From Paracoccus saliphilus (GTDB lineage: Bacteria > Pseudomonadota > Alphaproteobacteria > Rhodobacterales > Rhodobacteraceae): a DNA stretch of 48,008 nt. The stretch covers positions 5,176 through 53,183 of the forward strand of contig KZ836032.1 in the NCBI GenBank assembly GCA_003255745.1. The letters run 5' to 3'. A program made the translations under genes and the position numbers. Below the pieces are notes generated by a model. It was not told where the DNA came from, searched no databases, and saw nothing but the letters and a program-made list of their open reading frames with translations. Shown here in pieces: positions 1 to 8,209 of the stretch (its first letter is position 1; each line of letters starts with the position of its first letter).

Positions 1-31
1 CCGGGGGGCCAGCCCCCCGGACCCCCCGGGG
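1..31. repeat. GC-rich hairpin, possible intergenic repeat or terminator
   Basis: Positions 1-8 (CCGGGGGG) and 13-20 (CCCCCCGG) form a perfect 8-bp stem with a 4-base loop. A second C6-GGGG block at 22-31 could pair instead with the first arm, so two folds compete. It lies just past the stop codon of the reverse-strand mmsA gene and may end its transcript, although no T-run follows. G/C-block hairpins of this style are common between genes in Rhodobacteraceae, so it may be a dispersed repeat. The element is cut by the window edge. Confidence 0.45.
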
Positions 32-52
32 CGTCCCTTCAGGAAAGACGGA

Positions 53-1552
53 TCACTCCATCGCCTTGAAGTTGAACTCTCCGCCTTCCTTGATGCCCGA
101 GGGCCAGCGCGCGGTCACGGTCTTGGTGCGCGTATAAAAGCGGAACGCGTCCGGGCCGTGCTGGTTCAGGTCGCCAAAGCCCGATTTCTTCCACCCGCCA
201 AAGGTGTGATAGGCCAGCGGCACCGGGATCGGCACGTTGATGCCCACCATGCCAATGTTGATTCGGCTGGCGAAATCGCGCGCGGTGTCGCCGTCGCGGG
301 TATAGATCGCGGTGCCGTTGCCGTATTCGTGGTCCATCGCCAGGCCGATCGCCTCTTCATAGCTGGCGGCGCGGACGGTGGTCAGGACGGGGCCGAAGAT
401 CTCGGTCCTGTAGATGTCCATGTCGGGCGTCACGCGGTCGAAGAGGTGCGGACCCACGAAAAAGCCGTCCTCGTAGCCCTGCAGGTTGAAGTCGCGTCCG
501 TCGACGACCAGTTCAGCGCCCTGATCGACGCCCGACTGCACCAGGCGCAGGATGTTCTCCTTGGCGGCCTTGGTGACGACGGGGCCATAGTCGATGTCGT
601 CGCCGGCGGTCCAGGGTCCGACCTTCAGCTTTTCGATCCGCGGGACCAGCTTTTCGATCAGCGCATCGGCGGTCTTCTCGCCCACCGGCACCGCGACCGA
701 GATTGCCATGCAGCGTTCGCCCGCCGCACCATAGCCCGCACCCACCAGCGCGTCGGCGGCCTGGTCCAGGTCGGCGTCGGGCATGATGATCATGTGGTTC
801 TTGGCGCCGCCAAAGCATTGCGCGCGCTTGCCGTTCTGGGCGGCGCGTTCATAGATGTACTGCGCGATCGGGGTCGATCCGACAAAGCCCACCGCCTGGA
901 TCACCGGGTTGTCCAGGATCGCGTCCACGCAGTCCTTGTCGCCGTTCACCACCTGCATGACGCCGTCGGGCAGGCCGGCCTCCTGCAGCAGCTTCGCCAG
1001 CATCAGGGGCACGGACGGGTCCCGCTCCGAGGGCTTGAGGATCATCGCATTGCCGCAGGCCAGCGCGGGGCCCATCTTCCACAGCGGGATCATGGCCGGA
1101 AAGTTGAAGGGCGTGATGCCCGCGACCACGCCAAGCGGCTGGCGCATGGAATACATGTCGATGCCGGGGCCGGCGCTGTCGGTGAATTCGCCCTTCAACA
1201 GGTGGGGCGCGCCGATGCAGAACTCGATCACCTCCAGCCCGCGCTGGATGTCACCCTTGGCATCCGGGAAGGTCTTGCCATGTTCGCTGGACAGCACCTC
1301 CGCCAGCTTGTCCATGTCGCGGTTGATGAGGCGCACGAACTCCATCATCACGCGGGCGCGGCGCTGCGGGTTGGTCGCGCCCCATTTCACCTGGGCTTCG
1401 GCCGCGCGTTCGACCGCATGGTCCAGCTCGGCCTTCGTTGCCAGCGACAGGCGGGCCTGAACCTCGCCGGTGGCCGGGTTGAACACATCGGCAAAGCGGC
1501 CCGACGTGCCTTTGGTTTCCTTGCCGTCGACCCAGTGATGAATCTCTTTCAT
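53..1552 (-). CDS. mmsA: CoA-acylating methylmalonate-semialdehyde dehydrogenase
   Basis: The 499-residue protein is a full-length aldehyde dehydrogenase of the MmsA type. It oxidises methylmalonate semialdehyde (and malonate semialdehyde) with NAD+ and CoA to propionyl-CoA (or acetyl-CoA) in valine, beta-alanine and inositol catabolism. The nucleophilic cysteine is C281 in the GERCMA motif. The usual general-base motif ELGGK is replaced by FGGAKNH (about 247-253), as expected for CoA-dependent members. Substrate/NAD motifs TPFNFPAM (147-154) and GFVGSTP are present. The ATG is preceded by a strong AGGAGG. The gene diverges from a LysR regulator across 101 bp that carries a TTTGCA/TGCAAA palindrome. 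Confidence 0.95.
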   Translation of the reverse strand: MKEIHHWVDGKETKGTSGRFADVFNPATGEVQARLSLATKAELDHAVERAAEAQVKWGATNPQRRARVMMEFVRLINRDMDKLAEVLSSEHGKTFPDAKGDIQRGLEVIEFCIGAPHLLKGEFTDSAGPGIDMYSMRQPLGVVAGITPFNFPAMIPLWKMGPALACGNAMILKPSERDPSVPLMLAKLLQEAGLPDGVMQVVNGDKDCVDAILDNPVIQAVGFVGSTPIAQYIYERAAQNGKRAQCFGGAKNHMIIMPDADLDQAADALVGAGYGAAGERCMAISVAVPVGEKTADALIEKLVPRIEKLKVGPWTAGDDIDYGPVVTKAAKENILRLVQSGVDQGAELVVDGRDFNLQGYEDGFFVGPHLFDRVTPDMDIYRTEIFGPVLTTVRAASYEEAIGLAMDHEYGNGTAIYTRDGDTARDFASRINIGMVGINVPIPVPLAYHTFGGWKKSGFGDLNQHGPDAFRFYTRTKTVTARWPSGIKEGGEFNFKAME

Positions 1553-1629
1553 GGCATCCTCCTGTGCTTGGTTGCGGGCAGGTTAGTCTTGCGGATTTGC
1601 CGGATAAAGGGGCAGGGTGGCAAAAGGGT

Positions 1630-1645
1630 TTTGCATTTCTGCAAA
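1630..1645. promoter_or_regulatory. TTTGCA-N4-TGCAAA operator-like palindrome
   Basis: The sequence TTTGCATTTCTGCAAA is a perfect 6+6 inverted repeat in the mmsA-lysR divergent intergenic space, 8 bp before the LysR start codon. Its half-sites resemble the CTTTGCAA repeats in front of the ScfR-type gene at 8210-9607 and the TTTGCAAA-type sites known for RamB/PccR regulators. It could also be the LysR autoregulatory site. The role is inferred; the palindrome is seen directly. Confidence 0.5.
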
Positions 1646-1653
1646 GGGCGGCA

Positions 1654-2565
1654 ATGGACTGGGATGACCTGCGCATTTTCTTGGCCGTTGCACGGGCCGA
1701 AAGCCTGTCGGCGGCGGGGCGCAGGCTGGCAATGGATGCCTCGACCGTCGGGCGGCGCGTGGCACGGCTGGAAGGCGCAGTAGGGGCGGCGCTGTTTTTG
1801 AAAACGCCACAAGGCTATCAGCTGACGGCCGAGGGGGCGCGGCTGGTGGCCCCGGCCGAGGCGGCCGAACAGGCAGCCGCCGCCGCGGCCGAGGGGGTGC
1901 GCGCCGATGCGGGCATCACCGGCCAGCTGCGGATCGGCGCCCCGGACGGCTGCGCCAACTATCTGCTGCCGCAGGTGGCGCGCGACCTGTGCGAGGCCCA
2001 TCCGGGGCTGGAGATCCAGATCGTCGCCTTGCCGCGGGTGGTGAACCTGACCCGGCGCGAGGCCGACATGGCCATCGCCGTGTCACCCCCCGACACCGGG
2101 CGGCTGGTCGTGCAGCGTCTGACGGACTACCAGCTGCATCTGGCGGGCCACGAGGATTACCTGTCGCGCCATCCGCCCCTGCACGACCTGGCCGACCTGC
2201 AGGGGCACCGCATGATCAGTTATATCCCCGACATGATCTTCGATCGCGAGCTGGATTATCTGTCCGCGACCGGGGTCGAGACCGCGCAGATCAGCTCGAA
2301 CTCGGTGGCGGTCCAGATGCAGGCGGTGCGGGCGGGGGCGGGGCTGGGGATTGTCCATGACTTCGCGATCCCCTTCGCCCCCGGCGTCAGGCGGGTGCTG
2401 GCCGACCGCATCGCGCTGCGGCGCAGCTTCTGGATGATCCGACATGCCGACGACCGCGCCTCGCGCCGGTTGACCCTGCTGGCCGAGGCGCTGGCGCGGG
2501 GCATCCGTGCCGAGGTCGCCCGGCTGGAGGGCCTGCTGCCGACGGCAGGCGATGGTCGGGCTTGA
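1654..2565 (+). CDS. LysR-family transcriptional regulator
   Basis: A 303-residue protein with the LysR layout: winged helix-turn-helix at about residues 2-60 (DLRIFLAVARAESLSAAGRRL, then STVGRRVARLE) and an effector-binding domain at about 90-290. The start MDWDD at 1654 was preferred over an in-frame ATG at 1564 because the family begins here and AAAGGG lies just upstream. It diverges from mmsA, the usual place for a LysR regulator of its neighbour, so control of mmsA in response to a pathway intermediate is the simplest inference. The effector cannot be read from the sequence. The C-terminal tail after about residue 290 is short and non-conserved in appearance. Confidence 0.9.
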   Translation: MDWDDLRIFLAVARAESLSAAGRRLAMDASTVGRRVARLEGAVGAALFLKTPQGYQLTAEGARLVAPAEAAEQAAAAAAEGVRADAGITGQLRIGAPDGCANYLLPQVARDLCEAHPGLEIQIVALPRVVNLTRREADMAIAVSPPDTGRLVVQRLTDYQLHLAGHEDYLSRHPPLHDLADLQGHRMISYIPDMIFDRELDYLSATGVETAQISSNSVAVQMQAVRAGAGLGIVHDFAIPFAPGVRRVLADRIALRRSFWMIRHADDRASRRLTLLAEALARGIRAEVARLEGLLPTAGDGRA

Positions 2566-2622
2566 CGGCGCCCGTTTCGCCGCAAAAGATAAAGGGAAGA
2601 AAGTCGCAAAGGGGGGCGTACC

Positions 2623-3084
2623 ATGCTGGTCAAGCAGTTGCTGTCGATGAAGTCGAATTCCGGCAAACCGGGAATTGAGGCCGGTTCTATCGTGACCATC
2701 GGTCCGAACGCGACCTTGGGCGAGGCTGCGGCCCTGCTGGCCGAACAGCGGATCGGTGCTGTTGTCGTGTCATCGGACGGCATGCGCCCCGAGGGCATCC
2801 TGTCGGAACGCGACATCGTCCGGCAGCTGGGCCGCAACGGCGTCGGGGTCCTGTCCCAGCCCATCGGCGAGGTGATGACCCGCGCCGTCCAGACCTGCAC
2901 CACCGGAGAAGACGCGCTGACCATTCTGGAGCGGATGACCCAGGGCCGGTTCCGGCACATGCCCGTGGTGGACGATCAGGGACAGATGCTGGGCGTCATC
3001 TCGATCGGGGATGCGGTCAGCGGGCGCCTGAAGGAGCTGGCGGCCGAAAAAGAGGCACTGACCGGAATGATCATGGGAAGCTGA
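2623..3084 (+). CDS. CBS-domain-pair protein
   Basis: This 153-residue protein consists almost entirely of two CBS domains, at about residues 18-78 (VTIGPNATLGEAAALLAEQRIGA) and 84-142 (MTRAVQTC, then RFRHMPVVDDQGQMLGVISIGD). Stand-alone CBS pairs bind adenosyl ligands such as AMP, ATP, NAD or SAM and act as energy sensors or partners of other proteins. There is no attached enzyme or channel domain. The ATG has a G-rich ribosome-binding site (AAAGGGGGG). It lies 57 bp after lysR and 87 bp before coaD, so it may be transcribed with coaD. The ligand and partner are unknown. Confidence 0.88.
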   Translation: MLVKQLLSMKSNSGKPGIEAGSIVTIGPNATLGEAAALLAEQRIGAVVVSSDGMRPEGILSERDIVRQLGRNGVGVLSQPIGEVMTRAVQTCTTGEDALTILERMTQGRFRHMPVVDDQGQMLGVISIGDAVSGRLKELAAEKEALTGMIMGS

Positions 3085-3171
3085 CGCATCGTCGCTCCTG
3101 CCCGCAATCTTGCAATTCGGGGGCAAATGGGCTTTGCCTGAGGCCGAGACCCTGATCAAGGACGCACCTGA

Positions 3172-3663
3172 ATGCGCATCGGCCTCTATCCCGGCACCTT
3201 CGACCCCATCACCCTGGGGCATATCGACATCATCCAGCGCGCCATGGCGCTGGTCGACCGGCTGGTGATCGGCGTCGCGATCAACCGCGATAAGGGCCCG
3301 CTGTTCAACCTGGAAGAACGCGTGTCGATGGTGCAGGCCGAATGCGACGCGATCGCCGCCCGCACCGGGGGCGAGATCCTGGTGCACCCGTTCGAGAACC
3401 TGCTGATCGACTGCGCCCGCGACGTGGGCGCCACCATCATCGTGCGCGGCCTGCGCGCCGTCGCGGATTTCGAATACGAGTTCCAGATGGTCGGCATGAA
3501 CCGTGCCCTGGACAGCAGCATCGAAACGGTCTTCATGATGGCTGACGCCCGCCGGCAGGCGATAGCTTCAAAGCTGGTCAAGGAAATCGCGCGGCTTGGG
3601 GGGGATGTGTCCAAGTTTGTAAGCCCCCCGGTCGGCGACGCGCTGCTGCGCCGCTTCGGCTGA
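3172..3663 (+). CDS. coaD: Phosphopantetheine adenylyltransferase
   Basis: The 163-residue protein has the standard CoaD length and motifs: YPGTFDPITLGHIDII at the N terminus (nucleotide-binding T/HxGH), the RGLRAVADFEYEFQM core, and a C-terminal KLVKEIARLGGDVSKFV helix. It transfers AMP from ATP to 4'-phosphopantetheine to give dephospho-CoA, the penultimate step of CoA synthesis. The ISSS segment found before LVKE in the E. coli enzyme reads IASK here, a variant I believe is common in this family of bacteria. The gene is cytosolic and housekeeping, and is probably monocistronic or joined with the upstream CBS gene. Confidence 0.96.
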   Translation: MRIGLYPGTFDPITLGHIDIIQRAMALVDRLVIGVAINRDKGPLFNLEERVSMVQAECDAIAARTGGEILVHPFENLLIDCARDVGATIIVRGLRAVADFEYEFQMVGMNRALDSSIETVFMMADARRQAIASKLVKEIARLGGDVSKFVSPPVGDALLRRFG

Positions 3664-3742
3664 CCCTGCGGTTTTCATTGCCAGACCTTGGGTTCATGAC
3701 TTAGCCTGATCATGAGCGCGCAGAAAACATGGAGGATTATCC

Positions 3743-4528
3743 ATGGCCCAAGCTGGCATGCCTGACGCCGACATCCTGCCCGAACCCGCCGTCCTGAGCC
3801 TGTCCGACCTGACCGCCGCGCTGCGGCTTGGCTGGCGTGATTTCCGCCGCGCCCCGGCCTTTGGGCTGCTTTTTTCGGCCTTCTATGCGGCGGGCGGGCT
3901 GGTCATTGCAGCCGTGGCGCTGGCTGTGGGCCGCGACTGGTGGCTGATTCCCTTTGTTCTGGGCTTTCCTTTGATCGCACCCTTCGCGGCCGTGGGCCTT
4001 TACGAGGTCAGCCGCCGGATCGAAGCCGGGCTGCCCTTGGACTGGCGGCGGGTCATCGGTGTGGTGGTTGCGCAGAAGGACCGGCAAGTGCCATCGATAG
4101 CCATGGTGATCCTGCTGCTGTTCATGTTTTGGGTCTTCGTGGCGCATACCATCTTTGCGCTGTTCCTGGGGACGGCCTCCCTGACCCATATCACCAGCTC
4201 GGCCGCGATGCTGACTGAGGGGCGAGGCCTGGCAATGCTGATCACCGGCGCGGTGGTCGGCGGCGCCTTCGCGGTGGTGCTCTACGCCTTTACCGTCGTC
4301 GGGCTGCCGCTGCTGCTGGATCGCGAGGTCGACTTCATTACCGCCATCATCGCCTCAGTCCGGGCGTTGCTGCAGAATCTGGGCGTGCTGGCGGTCTGGG
4401 CGGCGCTGATCGCGGGGCTGCTGTTCCTAGCGATCCTGCCCGCCTTCCTGGGCCTCTTTGTTGTGCTGCCGGTGCTGGGGCACGCCAGCTGGCACCTCTA
4501 TCGCCGCCTGATGCCGGACGCGGACTAG
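3743..4528 (+). CDS. DUF2189 family integral membrane protein
   Basis: A 261-residue protein with about six hydrophobic segments (roughly 40-62, 66-90, 116-142, 160-186, 206-232 and 234-252). The pattern LGWRDFRRAPAFGLLFSAFYA with GLYEVSRRIEAG is typical of the DUF2189 family, which is widespread in alphaproteobacteria and has no established function. A GGAGG ribosome-binding site precedes the ATG. The stop codon overlaps by 4 bp the stop of the convergent SDR gene. No catalytic motif is visible. Confidence 0.85.
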   Translation: MAQAGMPDADILPEPAVLSLSDLTAALRLGWRDFRRAPAFGLLFSAFYAAGGLVIAAVALAVGRDWWLIPFVLGFPLIAPFAAVGLYEVSRRIEAGLPLDWRRVIGVVVAQKDRQVPSIAMVILLLFMFWVFVAHTIFALFLGTASLTHITSSAAMLTEGRGLAMLITGAVVGGAFAVVLYAFTVVGLPLLLDREVDFITAIIASVRALLQNLGVLAVWAALIAGLLFLAILPAFLGLFVVLPVLGHASWHLYRRLMPDAD

Positions 4529-5244
4529 CCGCGCCCGATATAGGGCATCTGGGTCGCCATCAGGGTCATGAACTGCATGTTGGCGCCTCGGGGCAGGGTG
4601 GCCATCTGCCAAACCGCCTCGGCCACCGTCTGGACATCGATCATCGGTTCCGCATCCGGGTTTCCGGCGCTGGCCTGGCGCAGCAGTTCGGTTCCGGCAT
4701 TGCCGATGTCGATCTGCCCGCAGGCGATGTTCAGCCCCCGTCCGTCCAGCGACAGGCTGCGCGTCAGCCCCGTCACCGCATGTTTAGAGGTCGTGTAGGC
4801 GACCGAACCCGGACGCGGCACATGCGCAGATACCGATCCGTTGTTGATGATCCGCCCGCCCTGCGGCGACTGCGTCCGCATCGCGGCAAAGGCCGCGCGC
4901 GCGCAGAGGAACATACCCGTCACGTTGACCGCGATCACGTCGCGGAAAACCTGCGCGGGCAGCCGGTCGGGATCGGCGATGGGCGCCGCCCGCCCGGCGT
5001 TGTTGAACAGCACGTCCAGCCGTCCCCATTGCGTCACCGCTTGGGCGAAGGCCGCGTCTACCGCGTGATCGTCGGTGACGTCGCAGGGCAGGATCAGTGC
5101 CCGGTCATGGTTCTGGGCGCTGTCCTCCAGCGCGGCGGCGTTGCGGCCGATCAGGCCCACACTCCAGCCCTGCGCCAGGAAATGGCGCGCACAGGCCTGC
5201 CCGATACCGCTGCCTGCGCCGGTGATGATGATCGATCCCGTCAC
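4525..5244 (-). CDS. Short-chain dehydrogenase/reductase (SDR)
   Basis: A classical SDR of 239 residues: the TGAGSGIG dinucleotide-binding motif is near residue 8, NNAG near 92, a serine in INNGSVS and the YTTSK active site near 150. I chose the GTG at 5244 because GGAGCC lies about 9 bp upstream, the protein then starts at MTGSIIITGAGSGIG, and it follows the upstream hydrolase stop by only 4 bp. SDRs reduce or oxidise alcohols with NAD(P)(H); the substrate cannot be read. Its operon with a fumarylacetoacetase-family hydrolase suggests a shared catabolic route, possibly for a sugar acid or aromatic breakdown product. Confidence 0.85.
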   Translation of the reverse strand: MTGSIIITGAGSGIGQACARHFLAQGWSVGLIGRNAAALEDSAQNHDRALILPCDVTDDHAVDAAFAQAVTQWGRLDVLFNNAGRAAPIADPDRLPAQVFRDVIAVNVTGMFLCARAAFAAMRTQSPQGGRIINNGSVSAHVPRPGSVAYTTSKHAVTGLTRSLSLDGRGLNIACGQIDIGNAGTELLRQASAGNPDAEPMIDVQTVAEAVWQMATLPRGANMQFMTLMATQMPYIGRG

Positions 5245-5248
5245 GGCT

Positions 5249-6103
5249 TCAGGCTCCGATGACGCGCTGCGTCTGATTTCCCAGACCGTCAATGCCAAGG
5301 CGCATGACCTGTCCGCCGCGCAGATAAACCGGCGGCTTCTGCCCCATGCCCACGCCCGGCGGGGTGCCGGTGGTGATCAGGTCCCCCGGTTCCAGCGTCG
5401 TGAAGCGAGAGCAGTAGCTGACCAGTTCGGCCACGCCGAAGACCATCGTGCGGGTGCTGCCGTCCTGGCGCATCCTGCCGTCCAGCTCCAGCCACAGGCG
5501 CAGGTCTTGGGGGTCGGGGATCTCGTCCCGCGTGACCAGCCAGGGGCCGATGGGACCGAAACCGTCATGTCCCTTGCCCTTGTCCCAGGTGCCGCCACGC
5601 TGCGTCTGCCATTCGCGTTCGCTGATGTCGTTGACGACACAATAGCCGGCCACCCGGTCCAGCGCCTCAGTCTCGGGGATGTTGCGGCCGCCGGCGCCGA
5701 TCACGATGCCAAGCTCTACCTCCCAATCGGTGGAGGTGGAACCTGCAGGCAACTGCAGGTCGTCATCAGGTCCGGCAATGCAGCTTGTCCACTTGGTGAA
5801 CAGAACCGGTTCTGACGGGACATCCATGCCGGATTCTGCGGCATGATCGGCATAGTTCAGCCCGATGCCGATGAACTTGCCGACGCCGGCGACGCAAGGA
5901 CCAAGGCGCAGGTCCTGTTGCGGCTGATCGGAAACCAGCGGCAGGGTCAGGGGATCCAGCGCCGCCAGCCGCGCCAGGGCGTCCGGCAGGAGGCTGTCGC
6001 CGCGAAGGTCGGGCAACTGCGCCGACAGATCCCGAACCCGGCCATCGGCATCCAGCAGGCCCGGCTTTTCCTGGCCGGCCGGTCCGTATCTCAGCAGCTT
6101 CAT
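5249..6103 (-). CDS. Fumarylacetoacetate hydrolase family protein
   Basis: A 284-residue FAH-family enzyme. The metal-binding region is seen in TDWEVELGIVIG, and the core motifs GYCVVNDISEREWQ and GDLITTGTPPGVGMG are intact. Family members cleave or isomerise beta-diketo acids with Mg2+ or Mn2+ (for example 2-hydroxyhepta-2,4-dienedioate isomerase, acylpyruvase, or 2,4-diketo-3-deoxy-L-fuconate hydrolase). The ATG at 6103 has AAGGGAGA upstream; longer in-frame starts lack this. It is the first gene of a two-gene reverse-strand operon with the SDR. The exact substrate is not decidable here. Confidence 0.88.
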   Translation of the reverse strand: MKLLRYGPAGQEKPGLLDADGRVRDLSAQLPDLRGDSLLPDALARLAALDPLTLPLVSDQPQQDLRLGPCVAGVGKFIGIGLNYADHAAESGMDVPSEPVLFTKWTSCIAGPDDDLQLPAGSTSTDWEVELGIVIGAGGRNIPETEALDRVAGYCVVNDISEREWQTQRGGTWDKGKGHDGFGPIGPWLVTRDEIPDPQDLRLWLELDGRMRQDGSTRTMVFGVAELVSYCSRFTTLEPGDLITTGTPPGVGMGQKPPVYLRGGQVMRLGIDGLGNQTQRVIGA

Positions 6104-6202
6104 CGCAGTCTCCCTTGGCAATGCTGCGGCAGTCTTGCACCGGGGGCGGGCAGTTTGAAGACCGTGGAACGATTTTCTGGAAGCATCGGACATGCGGCCA
6201 CG

Positions 6203-6225
6203 AAAAAGGCCCGCCGAGGCGGGCC
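6203..6225 (-). terminator. Intrinsic terminator of the bactofilin operon
   Basis: On the reverse strand GGCCCGCC and GGCGGGCC form a tight 7-8 bp stem, followed by TTTTT. It lies just past the bactofilin stop codon, in the right orientation to end the M23-bactofilin transcript. Confidence 0.8.
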
Positions 6226-6247
6226 GGGTCGACAGATGCGGCGGCGA

Positions 6248-6745
6248 TCACTCGGCCGGGGCGGCCAGCTTCTTGGTGCCGCCGTTGTTCAGCGGGTCTT
6301 CCTGGCGCTGGACCGAACCTTCGAAATGGGCGCCCGATTCGATGGCGATGGTCTTGTGAATGATATCGCCCTCGACCCGCGCGGTGGCAGTCAGGCGCAC
6401 CTTCAGGCCCCGGACCCGGCCGATGACCCGACCATGAACGATCACGTCGTCGCCCACGATCTCGCCCTTGATGGTCGCCGTTTCGCCGATGGTCAGCTGA
6501 TGCGCGCGGATGTCGCCCTCGACCGTGCCCTCGACCTGGATGTCGCCCTGCGTCTTGATGTTGCCGACCACAGTCAGATCCGGCGAAAGAACCGAGGGCG
6601 TCGTGCGGCTGCGCAACGCAGGGGCGGCAGCCTGGGCCTCGAACCCGCGTTCGGGCAAGGCGATCGGGGCGGCTTCGGGCGTGGCGGTCTGGGGGGTGGG
6701 GGTCTGCTGGGGACGGTTCTCGGTCACACGGGTCTTACTGAACAT
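6248..6745 (-). CDS. Bactofilin (polymer-forming cytoskeletal protein)
   Basis: The 165-residue protein has a disordered Pro/Ala-rich N terminus (about 1-45) and a central bactofilin (DUF583) right-handed beta-helix (about 50-150). The helix is visible as repeated short hydrophobic rungs: VVGNIKTQGDIQVEGTVEGDI, then GRVIGRVRGLKVRLTATARVEG. Bactofilins polymerise without nucleotide at the membrane and position peptidoglycan enzymes. The start codon overlaps the end of the M23 peptidase gene by 11 bp, so translation is likely coupled. This is the usual pairing in which the bactofilin scaffolds the peptidase. Confidence 0.93.
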   Translation of the reverse strand: MFSKTRVTENRPQQTPTPQTATPEAAPIALPERGFEAQAAAPALRSRTTPSVLSPDLTVVGNIKTQGDIQVEGTVEGDIRAHQLTIGETATIKGEIVGDDVIVHGRVIGRVRGLKVRLTATARVEGDIIHKTIAIESGAHFEGSVQRQEDPLNNGGTKKLAAPAE

Positions 6746-8024
6746 TGTCTGCTGCCTTGATGAAGCTCATCGGGTCCACGGCCCGACCCTTCATCCGAAC
6801 TTCATAGTGAAGATGCGGCCCGGTCGAGCGTCCGGTATTCCCCATATCACCGATGTGTTCACCTTGCGACACCCTTTGACCGACTTTGACGCCGATGCGG
6901 TTCAGGTGGCCATAGCGCGTTTCCGTGCCCAGTTCGTGCTGGATCGTGATCAGGTTGCCATAGGCGCCCTTGCGCCCGGCAAAGGTCACGACGCCGTCAC
7001 CCGTCGCGTGAATGGGTGTGCCCACCGGCCCGGCCATGTCGATGCCTTCATGCATGCGACCCCAGCGGCGGCCGAAGCCGGAAGTATAGCGGAAATTCTG
7101 CCGGACCGGCATGGCCAGCGGCAGCTTTTCAATCGCGATGCGATAGGTGTTCATCTGGTCCAGCGTGACGATGATCTGGCGCGCCTTCGTTTCGCCCTGG
7201 CTCAGCGCCGCATTGCCGCGGGTCGAATAGGACATGGGCGTCAGCGGACCGCCCTGGCCGGAATAGCCGCTGCGGATCGTGCGCAGCACCTCGTCAGGGT
7301 TCATGCCGACCGAGCGGAACACGTCGTCCAGCGGTGCGACCGAAACGGTGACGGCATCCTCCAGCTGGGTCAGGATCTCGTCGTTGCGGGCCAGGATCTG
7401 GTCGCGCTCGACCTGCAGTTCGTGGGCGGCCAGGCGGGCCTCCTCGGCTTCCTGGACGGCTTTGGCACGCTGGTCGGCGGCGCTGCGCAGCTCGCCCGAC
7501 AGGATGTCCAGGGCCACCGAAAATTCATCGCTGCGGTCGGTCATGTCCTCGCCCGCGGCATCGCCGCTGGCCAGGGTGGCGTCGCGTTCGGCCACCGCGT
7601 CGCGCAGGTTGGCCTGAACCGAAGCCATGCCGGCCTCCATCTCGCGGCGCCGTTCCTCCGATGTCAGCAGCTGCGTCTGCATCTGTGACACCTGGTCCAG
7701 CGCGACCGCGAACCGGTTTTGGGCTGCCAGCGCCTCTGCCGCCCGGGCGTCGCGCTCCAGTTGCAGCTGGTTCAGGCGCTCCTCGAACGAGGCTTGGACC
7801 CGCATGACCTGATCCTGGGACCCGCCCGCGCTGACGGTGTCGATAACCAGGAAGGAACTGGCGACCAACGTCCAAGCGCACATCACCGTGATACCGCCCA
7901 AGCCCAGGATCTGGGTGAGGGGGCGAAGGCGCACAACACGGGTGGTGTCTTCGGATCGCAGGGAAAGGCGCTGTTCCGGCATCCATTTTCCAAGCGATAC
8001 GTTTAATCGATCCATGACCGTCAT
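6735..8024 (-). CDS. Membrane-anchored M23-family peptidoglycan endopeptidase
   Basis: This 429-residue protein has one N-terminal transmembrane segment (about 38-62), a long coiled coil (about 68-230) and a C-terminal LytM/M23 zinc peptidase domain. The metal ligands are seen in HEGIDMAG, YGHLNRIGV and GPHLHYEV (HxxxD, H and HxH pattern), so the enzyme should be active. It would cleave peptide cross-bridges of peptidoglycan in the periplasm. The ATG at 8024 was chosen; an ATG at 8015 is possible, and neither has a strong ribosome-binding site. It overlaps the downstream bactofilin gene, which suggests a shape or division module. Confidence 0.92.
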   Translation of the reverse strand: MTVMDRLNVSLGKWMPEQRLSLRSEDTTRVVRLRPLTQILGLGGITVMCAWTLVASSFLVIDTVSAGGSQDQVMRVQASFEERLNQLQLERDARAAEALAAQNRFAVALDQVSQMQTQLLTSEERRREMEAGMASVQANLRDAVAERDATLASGDAAGEDMTDRSDEFSVALDILSGELRSAADQRAKAVQEAEEARLAAHELQVERDQILARNDEILTQLEDAVTVSVAPLDDVFRSVGMNPDEVLRTIRSGYSGQGGPLTPMSYSTRGNAALSQGETKARQIIVTLDQMNTYRIAIEKLPLAMPVRQNFRYTSGFGRRWGRMHEGIDMAGPVGTPIHATGDGVVTFAGRKGAYGNLITIQHELGTETRYGHLNRIGVKVGQRVSQGEHIGDMGNTGRSTGPHLHYEVRMKGRAVDPMSFIKAADNVQ

Positions 8025-8209
8025 TGCAGGCACTGTCCCCTGAATGGCACGCCCGACAAATGAAATGGCGCCCAGGTTCCGTTCAGACGCCGGTAAACAT
8101 GACCTGTGCCTTCGTGGCAACAGGGAGGGCCGCAGGCACTCGCCCCATGCGCGAAACCTCGCCCTGCTCGGCGGGATGCCGCCGAATATATGACTGTTTT
8201 GGTGGTTTA

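Noticed and set aside
158..1783. Long forward open frame (541 codons) opposite mmsA
   Set aside because: It is the antisense shadow of a perfectly conserved enzyme; the protein is His/Arg/Gly-rich with no family pattern, as expected in GC-rich DNA.
3172..3663. Defective CoaD because ISSS before LVKE reads IASK
   Set aside because: All other motifs and length are intact, and the change appears to be a lineage variant rather than damage.
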